A stretch of DNA of 64,000 bases from Flavobacterium psychroterrae (GTDB lineage: Bacteria; Bacteroidota; Bacteroidia; Flavobacteriales; Flavobacteriaceae). The notes below the pieces were generated by a model. The model saw only the letters and a program-made list of their open reading frames with translations. It searched no databases and was not told the DNA's origin. Made by a program: the position numbers and the translations under genes. The stretch's first letter is position 1, and the number at the start of each line of letters is the position of its first letter. The stretch spans positions 57,865-121,864 of the forward strand of contig NZ_JAGYVZ010000019.1 of NCBI RefSeq assembly GCF_018380615.1. Direction: 5' to 3'. This document shows, piece by piece, positions 28,101-35,739 of this stretch.

Positions 28101-30348
28101 CAATGAATGTGGAAAAACAACGTATGTCACAGTTCTAGTTTCAGATTATTTAGACAGCAATAAAACTCTTAAAGAGTTTATGCTTACATACAAAGATTCT
28201 AAAACGAAAAAAACAATTATTTGTAATGATCCTCAGGCTAAAGAATGGAATGAAAGTAGTAAAGGAAAAGAAGTTTTAAGTGTTGTTAATGTAAACGATC
28301 AGAATATTAAAATTATAAGAGATTGTGGAACGGATGCTTATTACCAAAAATCATTATTTACTTACAATAATGATATTAAGACTTGGGGACAAGTTACTGT
28401 AATGAATCTTGATCACAATCTTAAAGAAAATTCAAAAAATAAGTCTGGAGACGATTTAAAATTGATCAGCTTAGGAGGATTAAAATATATCAATCCTTCT
28501 CAACAATATAATGGAAACCCGATATTTGAGCCAAAGTATATTGAAGAATTAAATAACAAATTGGCTTATTTAGAAGTTAGTTCAGGAATTCAACTACATA
28601 TTAACTTTGTAGAAATAACATGTACTTTTACTCAAGAAGAAGGAGATAGATTTGCGAAAAACATTTTCGAAAATAGTAATATTTCAAAAGCAAAAGGGAT
28701 TTATGTATTAGTGGTGCGAAATATGAACGCTCAAAATGTATTAGAATGGAAAACTTATTTTGCCTATGGTACGGAAATTAGCGATTCAATAAAAGCTAAT
28801 GCTAATAATTTATTGAAAATTAATGACGATAATAAGTTTAAAAATTTCGGTCAGTCTTTAATCCAATTCTATAAAACAGTACCCAAAAAACAATTACAAT
28901 ACATTTATGAAATAGAATTAGCAACAGATGAGGAAAAGAATGCTGATGTTGAGTTTAAATTTATAACAAAAAATATTAATGGAAAGGTGGCTGTTACTGA
29001 TAACCAAATTGGTAACGCAATAGAAGCTAAATATTTCTTCAAAGACACTCAAACAAATATTACTAAACCATTAAATGTAACAATAGGCTTAAAAGAGCTT
29101 AAAGAAGAATTTGTTTCAGAACAAGGATTAAACTTGGCGTTAGTGTACGCTGATGAGTTTGCTGGTTGGAAACTTCAACGTAAAGATATAGACAAAAATA
29201 ATCTAGCAGGATCAGATGATATACGAGTTAAGATTGTAGACTGTAAATTCACCCTAAATCAATCTTGTAATGGAGAAACCATTGATAAAGCTCTTTTAGT
29301 AGCTGGTATTGCTTCAATGCCTTTTGGTAATGTAGCTGTTGTCATAGATGGTCTGGCAATTGTTTATTATGCCTCAACCGGGCAAACAGATATTGCATTG
29401 ATGTATGCTGCAGGATATGCTTTAGGACCAACTTTATTAACAGCCGCAAAACTTGTAGAAAGGTTTGTTGTTTTCAGTGAAAAATTTTATTTAGCAAGTA
29501 AGTTTAGTAGATTAGTAAATGAAACTGTTGTAACTGATGCAAAAGTTTTAGAGTTTTTAAATAAACCTGTAAGCGCAACAAATCACGAATTTTTATTTTT
29601 AGATCCTGAGTTAGGTTATGCTTTCATAAAGGCAGAAAAGAATCAAATACTAGCAGGCTATGTGAAGGTTGTAAATAACAGTAATGAATTTTACGTATTA
29701 GAATTAAAAACTGGAAATCACATTCTTTCCAGTAAATATGAAAACCCAACAACTGAAGAGTTACAAAATGCTTTTAAGGAGTTAAGTTTATCAAGAGTAA
29801 AAAAGATTACGACGACGGATGAATTAATAGAATTTTTAGATAATGTTACTGAATCTACAACTGTTTCTGATTTAGAAGTAAGAGGAATAAAATCATTTTT
29901 TAGAGGAACTAACAGAAGTAAATTAGATGGTAGTCTATTTCCTGGTAGTACAAATGCACAAGGAGGAGGTATGTCTGTTTCTACAGATCCAATAAAAGGG
30001 ACAATATTTTCTATAGAAAGCGCTACAAAGAATGGAGGATATAAAGGGATTTTACAAATGGGGACTCCAAATGATTTAAGAAACATTAGTCTGTCTGCGC
30101 CAAATAGGAGAATAGAACTTGAATTAGAAATTGTATTTAACACTTCTGCTGATAATTTTGGCAAAACAGCTAAAATTGAAATATCTGTTGAAAATGCAAG
30201 AAAACTTGTAAAAGAGATTTATGGGATTGATTTACCACGTACTTTGACAAGAGACGAAGCGAATGAAGCATTAAAAAAGTGGCCAGCATCATCATTAGAT
30301 AAATCATTTGAATTCTATCAAAAAGCAATAAAATATAATGAGTTATGA
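25117..30348 (+). CDS. 1743-residue TANFOR/FN3/metzincin-like protein with C-terminal ART-like toxin domain
   Basis: After a signal peptide ending AAYAQ come a TANFOR-like domain (about 30-165), a related sandwich region (170-290) and an FN3 domain (292-388). A long beta-rich middle is followed by a zinc-protease-like segment with HELGHGIFKLEH (848-859) and DLLMDYSSGT (about 872). A Gly/Ala-rich hydrophobic stretch (about 1390-1450) precedes the tail. In the last 150 residues, FFRGT (about 1594), SVSTDP (about 1618) and ELELE (about 1667) resemble the R, STS-like and ExE motifs of ADP-ribosyltransferase toxins. It lacks a T9SS sorting domain. Its stop overlaps the next gene by 4 bp, as in toxin/immunity pairs. 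The toxin activity and export route are inferred. Confidence 0.7.
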   Translation: MKNFFKNIILFILFPLLGLGGFGSAAYAQLYPVQLTPVFNSPYSIKLTDYVTSMDTKMQLLINPTDIAIAQRQVRLKLYIQGNGLNVQSSDFIQGQRPIFINGGELQTLTNTDIAALFRLENLQGISPAQYANGLPEGMYNFCFEMYDFVTNQKISQKSCASLYLILNDPPLLNTPQKNEQIASTEFPNILFTWTPRQINATNVSYKFELKQLIDPTLDPQFAFQMSPILYEETLFSTALLYNLSMPILTPGLRYAWRVRAISTTGLSENAVFKNDGYSEIYSFKYTASCATPTFLLSEAQNSKSVKITWEGTPEHTRYQVQYKKQDVRNAQWFSTNSLNTQSLITNLEPGVTYQFRVGSSCDPAADGVQSFTYSGVSTFTTPTQTNGVPAYNCGITPEINIQNQKPLTNLIQSETFKAGDFPVTILELKGENSPYSGRGYIIVPYLADTKIAVEFNSIVINTDYQLISGVVETSYNPDWKNITDVEDFTGEGQGGQIEETVPFIIKDIVINANGDILVNGFDGQQVTIPGGKDTVITDSGGVDEKGNKIPPKVYNVDSAGNGSNQGTEFAQGGKPIPENTDGVDKTGQATAFTAKGISIAFTGNGSKYAFDVMPEKATDALQKLYKKVGNVALPYKAVLNGDTDTLLATVNVTDSNIQLDSIVFKTQNGAKIDFKRNDKVFVLTVKGTLSYAEEQILATVKQGKKWQVIGAFMLVNISPKEVNVALVPTDDVSEKKLDAVIASTKSIYDKVGIKINFKKEGVLENFESVVPNSVDKIKTEKNTLTSTYSTVQQNINALYKGDGNSYVLFITDKKSSTGQEGYMRLNGQFGYVFTPPSGVGGTKTPAHELGHGIFKLEHPFDTYKTSESSTDLLMDYSSGTILNHQDWKQINDPVFKLYAFQSQASGEFADGYVVSPNFEVFSIGSERSKVDRNTYSSNDVRTNDGTIPGFVFNGNSYWWKDVEYINQSGSYPLKKVTNLKSISNKWLYLFFNKDNECGKTTYVTVLVSDYLDSNKTLKEFMLTYKDSKTKKTIICNDPQAKEWNESSKGKEVLSVVNVNDQNIKIIRDCGTDAYYQKSLFTYNNDIKTWGQVTVMNLDHNLKENSKNKSGDDLKLISLGGLKYINPSQQYNGNPIFEPKYIEELNNKLAYLEVSSGIQLHINFVEITCTFTQEEGDRFAKNIFENSNISKAKGIYVLVVRNMNAQNVLEWKTYFAYGTEISDSIKANANNLLKINDDNKFKNFGQSLIQFYKTVPKKQLQYIYEIELATDEEKNADVEFKFITKNINGKVAVTDNQIGNAIEAKYFFKDTQTNITKPLNVTIGLKELKEEFVSEQGLNLALVYADEFAGWKLQRKDIDKNNLAGSDDIRVKIVDCKFTLNQSCNGETIDKALLVAGIASMPFGNVAVVIDGLAIVYYASTGQTDIALMYAAGYALGPTLLTAAKLVERFVVFSEKFYLASKFSRLVNETVVTDAKVLEFLNKPVSATNHEFLFLDPELGYAFIKAEKNQILAGYVKVVNNSNEFYVLELKTGNHILSSKYENPTTEELQNAFKELSLSRVKKITTTDELIEFLDNVTESTTVSDLEVRGIKSFFRGTNRSKLDGSLFPGSTNAQGGGMSVSTDPIKGTIFSIESATKNGGYKGILQMGTPNDLRNISLSAPNRRIELELEIVFNTSADNFGKTAKIEISVENARKLVKEIYGIDLPRTLTRDEANEALKKWPASSLDKSFEFYQKAIKYNEL

Positions 30349-30794
30349 GAAATTTTGGAAATATTGAAACAAAACTTTATTCTGATGGAAGTTTAAGGGA
30401 GTTTCCTGCTTTGTTTTTGCAAGACATTCCTAGAGAAAAAGATTTACAAAAAGGCAACTTACCTAAGATTGTAAATCCTAATCAAATCTTTTTATTCGCA
30501 AGGGCTTACGATTTGGATGTAAAAGTAGATACAACATTTGATATTATATTCATGTATAATAATATCGATAATTGGCTAAAAACAAAATGTGTCTTAAAAT
30601 ATGTTTCTGTTAATCCAAGCTATGAAATTGATTATATACCAATGAACTATTCAGCTCTGTGCTTATTTGAGTTTGAGGACGGTAAACCTGAAATATTAAA
30701 TAAGTTGCAATGTTACATGGAAAAAAAGGATTTACATCATGATAATTTAATTATCACTCAAATTCCTTTGCTGGAAAAAATATTGAAATATTAA
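30345..30794 (+). CDS. Putative cognate immunity protein of the ART-like toxin (paralog 1 of 3)
   Basis: This 149-residue soluble protein starts within the toxin gene's end (ATGA overlap), the classic position of a cognate immunity gene. Family unknown to me, but it is clearly related to the products at 30796 and 31444. The shared core reads FDIIFMYNNID, then YVSVNPSYEIDYIP and a FE-GKPEILNK-type end. Such duplications are typical of immunity arrays, where only the first copy matches the current toxin. It has no signal peptide, so it would act inside the cell. Confidence 0.7.
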   Translation: MRNFGNIETKLYSDGSLREFPALFLQDIPREKDLQKGNLPKIVNPNQIFLFARAYDLDVKVDTTFDIIFMYNNIDNWLKTKCVLKYVSVNPSYEIDYIPMNYSALCLFEFEDGKPEILNKLQCYMEKKDLHHDNLIITQIPLLEKILKY

Positions 30795-30795
30795 A

Positions 30796-31230
30796 ATGAA
30801 AAATATTAACATAGAAGAAGTTTGGTCTAGTAGGTTATTGTATGAAAAACCCTATATTGTATTAAGTAAAAAGACAGGAGACGATATTTTAGAAAAGCTA
30901 TTAGCAAAAAATCCTCTTTTTAAAATTCCTGAAAATGCAATTCTTTATGACGTTTTAGGCTGTTATCAAGATATACCAATTAATCATACTTATGATTTCA
31001 TCTTTAAACGTAATAATATTGATGAAAATAATCATACGATGGCAATAATTAAGAATGTATATGCATTGGGAGCGAAAGAAATAGAGGTTGTACCCGCGAC
31101 TTGGAGTGTAACGGCATTAATTGAGTTTCCGAACGGTATTCCTCCTTTAATTAAAAATAAAGAAGAAAAAGATCTTTTATATCTCTGCTCAAAAAAATTA
31201 TGGGAAGAGTTGGTAAAAATTATTCCATGA
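30796..31230 (+). CDS. Immunity-like protein, paralog 2 of 3
   Basis: The 144-residue product begins one base after the previous stop and shares its core: YDFIFKRNNIDENN, NVYALGAKEIEVVPATWSV and FPNGIPPLIKN line up with the neighbours. It is the most divergent of the three, particularly in the first 60 residues. The function is presumed to be neutralisation of a toxin variant not, or no longer, encoded here. There is no signal peptide. Confidence 0.65.
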   Translation: MKNINIEEVWSSRLLYEKPYIVLSKKTGDDILEKLLAKNPLFKIPENAILYDVLGCYQDIPINHTYDFIFKRNNIDENNHTMAIIKNVYALGAKEIEVVPATWSVTALIEFPNGIPPLIKNKEEKDLLYLCSKKLWEELVKIIP

Positions 31231-31443
31231 TATAAAAAATATTCTCGTACCGTTGAGAGCATCTTGCTTGTTGCAGCAAAATAATATAGAGATTAAAGAA
31301 TATATGTTCATTGAAATAAAAAGAGTATGCAGTTTAATAAAAATTAAGCATAAAGGAAAAGGTACAAAGTTGAGTCACTTTTGTCACAGCGAGATTCTAG
31401 ACAAGGGGCCATTAAATACAATATTAAAAAATAAAATCTGGCT
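31231..31443 (+). other. Spacer with a dispersed repeat fragment
   Basis: It contains GAGAGCATCTTGCTTGTTGC (31255-31274), which recurs inverted with few changes at 32859-32880. A 77-codon frame here lacks protein-like composition and is not called. Confidence 0.45.
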
Positions 31444-31941
31444 ATGGCGATTTTTTCAAAAATACAATTGGATTGTGAAGAGATAATTTTAAAGTGTTTG
31501 TTTCCTGTTTTGCCACTTATTCAGATACCTGATTGGGAACAAACCAAGAAATATTATAGTGTGAATCCTCAACATAAATTAAATTCTTTAATATTAAATG
31601 ATAATCAAATAATAAGCGATTGTAGGACTTTGTGTGCTGATATATTATGCAACACAAAATTTGATATTTTATTTTCTCACAATGAAGTAGAAAAGTATGT
31701 TAAGACAGATGCCATTTTAGAATATGTATCTGTAAATAGGAGTTATGAGGTTGAATTATTACCGAAAGGCTACACAGGTTTTTGCATTATAAATTTCCCT
31801 AATGGACAACCTGAATTACTTAAAAAGTTAAGACCTGAAAAAGAAAATTATGATTTAACTAAATATGATACATTATATTTAACACAAAGTGCTGTTTTAG
31901 AAAGAATTTTAAATGAAAATGATAACGGTTCAGAAATTTAA
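31444..31941 (+). CDS. Immunity-like protein, paralog 3 of 3
   Basis: This 165-residue protein is closest to the 30345 product. FDILFSHNEVEKYVKTDAIL, YVSVNRSYEVELLPKGY and FPNGQPELLKKL correspond one-to-one with that copy, and both end with a short helix ending VLERIL or LLEKIL. The start at 31444 (MAIFSKIQLDCEE) is assumed. It lies 213 bp after the second copy, and the spacer holds repeat debris, so transcription may still be shared. Confidence 0.65.
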   Translation: MAIFSKIQLDCEEIILKCLFPVLPLIQIPDWEQTKKYYSVNPQHKLNSLILNDNQIISDCRTLCADILCNTKFDILFSHNEVEKYVKTDAILEYVSVNRSYEVELLPKGYTGFCIINFPNGQPELLKKLRPEKENYDLTKYDTLYLTQSAVLERILNENDNGSEI

Positions 31942-31966
31942 ATAAGATAAAAAATTTTTTAGCTCG

Positions 31967-32127
31967 CCCCCGCTTCCGCGCGAATCATTCGTGGGGCGGT
32001 ATGCAGGTCAAAATCTAGTTTTTTATAAAGGTTTAATAAAATAAAAATGATTAGAGATTATAAATTTAATGATTCTGAGAGCGCAAGTAAGACTTACCAC
32101 AAGAAAGGATTCGTGCGGGAGCGGGGG
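31967..32127. repeat. GC-rich 20-bp imperfect inverted repeat pair
   Basis: CCCCCGCTTCCGCGCGAATC at 31967-31986 is the reverse complement, with two mismatches, of 32108-32127. The arms are strikingly GC-rich in a block below about 30% GC. The right arm lies inside the orphan toxin tail (32091-32207), so the left arm is probably an inverted scrap of the same toxin region. Confidence 0.6.
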
Positions 32128-32207
32128 GAACATTTATTGAACCTTTAGTAACCAAATACAATTATAAATTTAATGATATAACAAAATCTTATGAAAAAAT
32201 TAAATAG
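32091..32207 (+). pseudogene. Orphan toxin-type C-terminal tail
   Basis: An open 38-codon stretch without a start begins right after a stop codon and reads DLPQERIRAGAGGTFIEP, then VTKYNYKFNDITKSYEKIK and stop. The composition is protein-like and unlike the flanking spacer. It looks like the end of a polymorphic toxin C-terminal module left behind by recombination. A 17-bp part (ATTATAAATTTAATGAT) is also present at 32057-32073, a second scrap of the same tail. Confidence 0.5.
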
Positions 32208-32244
32208 TATTAAATATGTATAATTCAAAAAAGACAGATTATAC

Positions 32245-32685
32245 TTGGAAGAAATTGCCATTGATATTGGAATTAATATAGAGAAATGGTTAAATCAATA
32301 TTGTAATATTCCATATAAAAAAGAGAGTTATATTGCTGAACATCCCGAATATGAGTTATATGAATTTAGTAAAGAGTACATTATTATTAGAGCTAAAGAA
32401 AGTATAATCACTAGTATAGAAATTTATCCCTATCAATTCCAAAGTAGTCCCTATTATAAAGGGGATATAATTGTATTCGATAAAAAATTAGAAGTTCCTT
32501 TTTTATCTAATGATGTGGAAAAATATTTTCCAGAAATAAAAGTTAAAAGACCTCCAAGCAAAGTAATTGATAGATTTTTGCCACGAGAAACTTTAGATTT
32601 TCCTATTAGTGAAACACTGAAAATAGAAGTATCTATGGGGAGAAGTCCAGAATTAGTAGGAAGTATAAGTTTAAAACATCTATAA
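32245..32685 (+). CDS. Unknown 146-residue protein, start lost or frameshifted
   Basis: The frame is open from 32224 but has no ATG; TTG at 32245 is the only near-start. An ATG at 32216 opens another frame (MYNSKKTDYTW) that would join this one after a one-base change near the A6 run, so a frameshift is likely. The protein has KKESYIAEHPEYELYEF, a Pro-rich middle (FPEIKVKRPPSK) and ends with SMGRSPELVGSISLKHL. Family unknown. By position it is an immunity-type gene that may be decaying. Confidence 0.5.
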   Translation: MEEIAIDIGINIEKWLNQYCNIPYKKESYIAEHPEYELYEFSKEYIIIRAKESIITSIEIYPYQFQSSPYYKGDIIVFDKKLEVPFLSNDVEKYFPEIKVKRPPSKVIDRFLPRETLDFPISETLKIEVSMGRSPELVGSISLKHL

Positions 32686-32955
32686 ACCCCGAGTATCACG
32701 AGAAACTTTCAAGTGATCGCAAAGAGAGTTAGTTCACGCTAAATGAAAAAAATAATATACGTTCATTGAAATTTAGTCTTTTAAAAGTTTGTTTAGAAGA
32801 AGGTAAGTAAACTATGATCAGGCTGTTTAGAGATAAATATAAGTGATTTAGATCGTTTGCACGAGCAAGATGCTCTCGCCAGCAGCGGGATATGTGTCCT
32901 AGTGTAAAAATTAGAGTTGTTACAAGTCCGAAATTACATTATTAAAATAAAAACT
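32686..32955 (+). other. Spacer with dispersed repeat fragments
   Basis: GTATCACGAGAAACT at 32693-32707 recurs as GTATCACGAGCAAACT at 33815-33830. ACGAGCAAGATGCTCTCGCC at 32861-32880 is an inverted partner of 31254-31274. These scraps mark junctions between neighbouring immunity genes. Confidence 0.5.
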
Positions 32956-33405
32956 ATGCAATACTTATCTTTTTTGACACATTATAAATCAGAAATTGGT
33001 AATTCAAAAGGAATTACAAGTGAAACAATAGATGAAATTGAAAATGAATTTCAACTAAAACTTCCATTGGCTTATAAAGAATACTTATTGAAGTTTGGTA
33101 GTCATACTGGTAACCTATTTGGTAGTTATTATATGACTTATCCTTCATTGAAAGAAAATAAGTCAGATGTTATTGAAATGATAAATTTTGATGATAGAAA
33201 AGCGGAAAATGAAAAACCTTTTATAAAAAAGAATTATTTCTTTTTTGGACAATGGCAAGGGTATATCTTTTATTTTTTTGATTGTGAATCAGGGAAAGAT
33301 GATCCTGAGGTATACATTTTAAATGATGGATTAGAGATATTGAAATTCAAAAATACGTTTAGTGATTTTGTAAAAGATGAGGGGCTAAAATTGTTAATTA
33401 AATAA
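32956..33405 (+). CDS. SMI1/KNR4 (SUKH) family immunity protein
   Basis: The 149-residue protein has the SUKH layout: a helix with TIDEIENEFQLKLPLAYKEY followed by LLKFG, then GSYYMTYPSLKE, an FFGQWQGYIFYFFDCESG core strand pair and a closing helix. The superfamily is the most widespread immunity fold of bacterial polymorphic toxin systems and binds the toxin directly in the cytoplasm. I start at the ATG at 32956; the upstream ATG at 32917 adds unlike residues. No matching toxin is adjacent, so it appears to be an orphan immunity gene. Confidence 0.85.
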   Translation: MQYLSFLTHYKSEIGNSKGITSETIDEIENEFQLKLPLAYKEYLLKFGSHTGNLFGSYYMTYPSLKENKSDVIEMINFDDRKAENEKPFIKKNYFFFGQWQGYIFYFFDCESGKDDPEVYILNDGLEILKFKNTFSDFVKDEGLKLLIK

Positions 33406-33434
33406 CTATAGAAGTAATAATAAAGATAGTAAAT

Positions 33435-33800
33435 ATGGTTTTTGTAAAGAAAATTCAATTAAGTCAAGAGACTTTTCCGGTGAACAACTATGATGATGAA
33501 GTTCCTCTTACTTTTTATTGTAATGATAAAGGAGAGAAACATCAAGTAATCTTATCACTAAAAAAATCAATATCGCTTTATGAAGAAGTTATAGTTGAAA
33601 GAAATATAACTTATGAAGAGTTAGCAAAAATTGGGATTGATAAAATTGAAAATTTAGAAAAGGAAGATAGAAAACATGAGTATAGATATATAAAAACATT
33701 TTCTAGTACTTGTAATAAAGAATTTATAGTGATTTTCAATTTTAAAGAATATGGAGGGTATTATAGTTGTCGTGTTTTTGGAGTTGTAGAAATTGTTTAA
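33435..33800 (+). CDS. Unknown 121-residue protein in the immunity array
   Basis: It is a short acidic protein without signal peptide or membrane span. It opens with MVFVKKIQLSQETFPVNNYD, has a charged central helix (NITYEELAKIGIDKIENLEK), and closes with strands FIVIFNFKEYGGYYSCRVFG. I recognise no family. It lies 29 bp after the SUKH gene on the same strand and is followed by a repeat scrap at 33815. The best guess from context is an orphan immunity protein. Confidence 0.5.
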   Translation: MVFVKKIQLSQETFPVNNYDDEVPLTFYCNDKGEKHQVILSLKKSISLYEEVIVERNITYEELAKIGIDKIENLEKEDRKHEYRYIKTFSSTCNKEFIVIFNFKEYGGYYSCRVFGVVEIV

Positions 33801-33879
33801 TAGAAGTAATGCAGGTATCACGAGCAAACTATTTATCTCCTAATTTTTGTAGCTTATTGAATAGTGTAATAAAAGAATT

Positions 33880-34071
33880 ATGAAATTAGATGAAATAATT
33901 AAAATTGAAGATTTGTATCTTTTAAAGAATACTCACAGATATGAAATACAACTTATAGAGGGGCTTAAAAAAGACGTGCACTGGATTTTACTTTCGGATA
34001 CGGAAAAACTAGAACTTAGAACAAAAGAATTAACGAAAAAATATATTTTTAAGAAGCATATTCTGATTTAA
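33880..34071 (+). CDS. Short 63-residue protein coupled to the next gene
   Basis: The product (MKLDEIIKIEDLYLLKNTH and on) is small, charged and has no membrane span. Its stop TAA shares a base with the ATG of the next gene (TAATG), implying translational coupling. It could be a truncated front part of a larger immunity protein or a small partner of the 34071 product. No family recognised. Confidence 0.45.
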   Translation: MKLDEIIKIEDLYLLKNTHRYEIQLIEGLKKDVHWILLSDTEKLELRTKELTKKYIFKKHILI

Positions 34072-34406
34072 TGATTTTATATGAAGAATCAATTGTAAAA
34101 TTAAATAAACTCATAATTGAATTCTTAGACGAGGTTAGTTCAGTTGTTTTTAATCATGAAAATACATTAGGAGAAGAGTTTGTATTATTTCGCTTAAAAA
34201 ATATGATGTATATAGAGTTATTCGCTCTAAATAAACGATTAAATCTTAAGGATTCAGGTCATGTACTTTTTGAAGAAGTTGTAGAGCCTATTTTTAATGA
34301 ATTAGAAAATACAGCATTTTATATGCAATACAAATTGCAAGATTTAAGAGATACATATAAAAGTGTTTCAGATTTGTACAAAAAAGATCCGTATAAAAAA
34401 TATTAG
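34071..34406 (+). CDS. Unknown 111-residue helical protein
   Basis: It is almost entirely helical, with heptad-like spacing (VKLNKLIIEFLDEV, ENTLGEEFVLFRLKNMMYIE, VVEPIFNELENTAFYMQYKL). No signal peptide or known motif is visible. It is translationally coupled to the 63-residue gene before it, and four bases separate it from the 34411 gene, so the three form one unit. This may be a cytoplasmic immunity or antitoxin-like protein; that is context-based inference. Confidence 0.5.
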   Translation: MILYEESIVKLNKLIIEFLDEVSSVVFNHENTLGEEFVLFRLKNMMYIELFALNKRLNLKDSGHVLFEEVVEPIFNELENTAFYMQYKLQDLRDTYKSVSDLYKKDPYKKY

Positions 34407-34410
34407 GATA

Positions 34411-34770
34411 ATGAAATATAAAATTGAAAATTATGAATATTTTGATGAAAGAGCTGGTATGATAAAGATTGTTCCTTCTCTTTATATTGAAGATCATGAA
34501 CAATATGGAGATTATTTTCTAACCGAAATATTGAATTTAAGTTTAGATTATTTAATTGAAATAGTATTTTATTTAGAACAGTTATTCGAAGGAAAGGAGG
34601 AACAATATGATTTTGGATATGAAGTTTATTCTATCGAATGCAAAAAAGATATATCTCAAGTTATAGATACATTTAATGAATGGAAATGTATAGCTGAAAT
34701 TCCTACGGAAGAACTTTATGAATTGACCCGAGACTGGAGAAATTATTTAATTAAATTTCAAAATTGTTAA
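34411..34770 (+). CDS. Truncated relative of the 10506 immunity-like protein
   Basis: This 119-residue protein corresponds to the N-terminal half of the 244-residue product at 10506. Both contain YDFGYEV, an Ile/Asp helix (ISQVIDTFNEWKCIAE here) and IPTEELYELTRDWRNYL versus VPTQEIYNLMKDWKDYL. The second half is missing: the frame stops after IKFQNC, and the following 260 bp hold only broken frames. Either a domain-length form or a gene that has lost its 3' half. I start at ATG 34411, which matches the relative's N-terminus. Confidence 0.6.
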   Translation: MKYKIENYEYFDERAGMIKIVPSLYIEDHEQYGDYFLTEILNLSLDYLIEIVFYLEQLFEGKEEQYDFGYEVYSIECKKDISQVIDTFNEWKCIAEIPTEELYELTRDWRNYLIKFQNC

Positions 34771-34894
34771 TTTTTTAAAAATATAGATCAGTATGCTGAA
34801 AAACGTGTAGAGCTTTATTTAAGAAAGATATTGATTTTGTAAAGAAAAAATAACATTAAAAAGTGATTTACACTTTTTCCTATGCAAAATTTTT

Positions 34895-35010
34895 AAGGGA
34901 TAATATATTTTCCGAGATATTAAAACTTTTAATCGAGGAAATTAAAATCTCTTCATAATGATATACCGTTTGATAAGAAAGATGAGTTTGTTAGTTATAT
35001 TTTAGAATAA
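34895..35010 (+). pseudogene. Broken coding remnant
   Basis: One frame reads IFSEILKLLIEEIKISS and stops; another, shifted frame continues SLHNDIPFDKKDEFVSYILE and stops at 35010. The two pieces look like one helical C-terminus split by a frameshift. It is probably the debris of an immunity or toxin gene. Confidence 0.35.
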
Positions 35011-35033
35011 AAAGTAAAAAGTTTAATAATGAT

Positions 35034-35642
35034 ATGGAAATAGTAAGAAAATATAATTTAGTATCTCAAAGTTTTGTTACAGGATATGATGACATACCTT
35101 TTATACAGACTAACTATAAAGGTGATATTAAGTACAATGTATCTGTGGATGTATTCAGTACTGACTACGCAAAATCATTTTTTAAAAACTTTAATGTATC
35201 TGATTTATATGCAATTTATATTGAAGATGAGGGCGATCATTCGTATTATCTTAATTTAAATGTAATTTCAAAACATAGTTATTACGGTCAGGATATTATT
35301 GTAGTTAAAGCAGAGCTTAATTTTTTTATGAATATAGAGTATATCAATCGATCCGAAATATCTACGCCATTTTTTTTTAAGTCTTATAATTATGAAGAGT
35401 CAAAAATTAAAGAAATTTTAAATAGCTCCGTATGTGAAAAAGAAATTATTATGGGAAGCTTTAGAAAAAATATTGTCAAGATTGATGCTTTAAAATTTTT
35501 ATTGAATATTGGAATTAGCAAGGCTATTAAATTCTACACCAATTTAACTGAAGCTCATATAGAAGATGTTTTAAAATTAAGACAAGATGTATTAGATATG
35601 GATGACGAATACATATCAAAAGTAGAAATAAGTTTACATTAA
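35034..35642 (+). CDS. Unknown 202-residue protein in the immunity array
   Basis: The protein is soluble with an alternating beta-rich first half (DIKYNVSVDVFSTDYAKSF, YYLNLNVISKHSYYGQD) and a helical C-terminus (ALKFLLNIGISKAIKFYTN, VLKLRQDVLDMDDEY). It carries no signal peptide or known catalytic motif. It sits between two decayed fragments on the same strand as the other array genes. Function unknown; immunity-type by context. Confidence 0.5.
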   Translation: MEIVRKYNLVSQSFVTGYDDIPFIQTNYKGDIKYNVSVDVFSTDYAKSFFKNFNVSDLYAIYIEDEGDHSYYLNLNVISKHSYYGQDIIVVKAELNFFMNIEYINRSEISTPFFFKSYNYEESKIKEILNSSVCEKEIIMGSFRKNIVKIDALKFLLNIGISKAIKFYTNLTEAHIEDVLKLRQDVLDMDDEYISKVEISLH

Positions 35643-35663
35643 AAATGATATTGAAAAGCAAAT

Positions 35664-35720
35664 AACGAAGCTGAGTCTCAAATTGATTACATAATGGAGG
35701 TTTATCAAAATGGAATATAA
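35664..35720 (+). pseudogene. Short orphan C-terminal remnant
   Basis: The open codons read NEAESQIDYIMEVYQNGI and stop, with no start codon in frame. The sequence is protein-like and lies directly before the HD-domain gene, where the tail of a matching toxin would be expected. It may be the last piece of that lost toxin. Confidence 0.3.
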
Positions 35721-35739
35721 ATATGGTATAGTATAGTTT

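Noticed and set aside
25117..30348. Classical Rhs/YD-repeat or CdiA toxin
   Set aside because: No YD repeats, no RHS core motif, no haemagglutinin repeats; the N-terminal modules are TANFOR/FN3-like.
31253..31486. 77-codon frame between immunity paralogs
   Set aside because: Begins in a repeat scrap, overlaps the next gene, and lacks protein-like composition.
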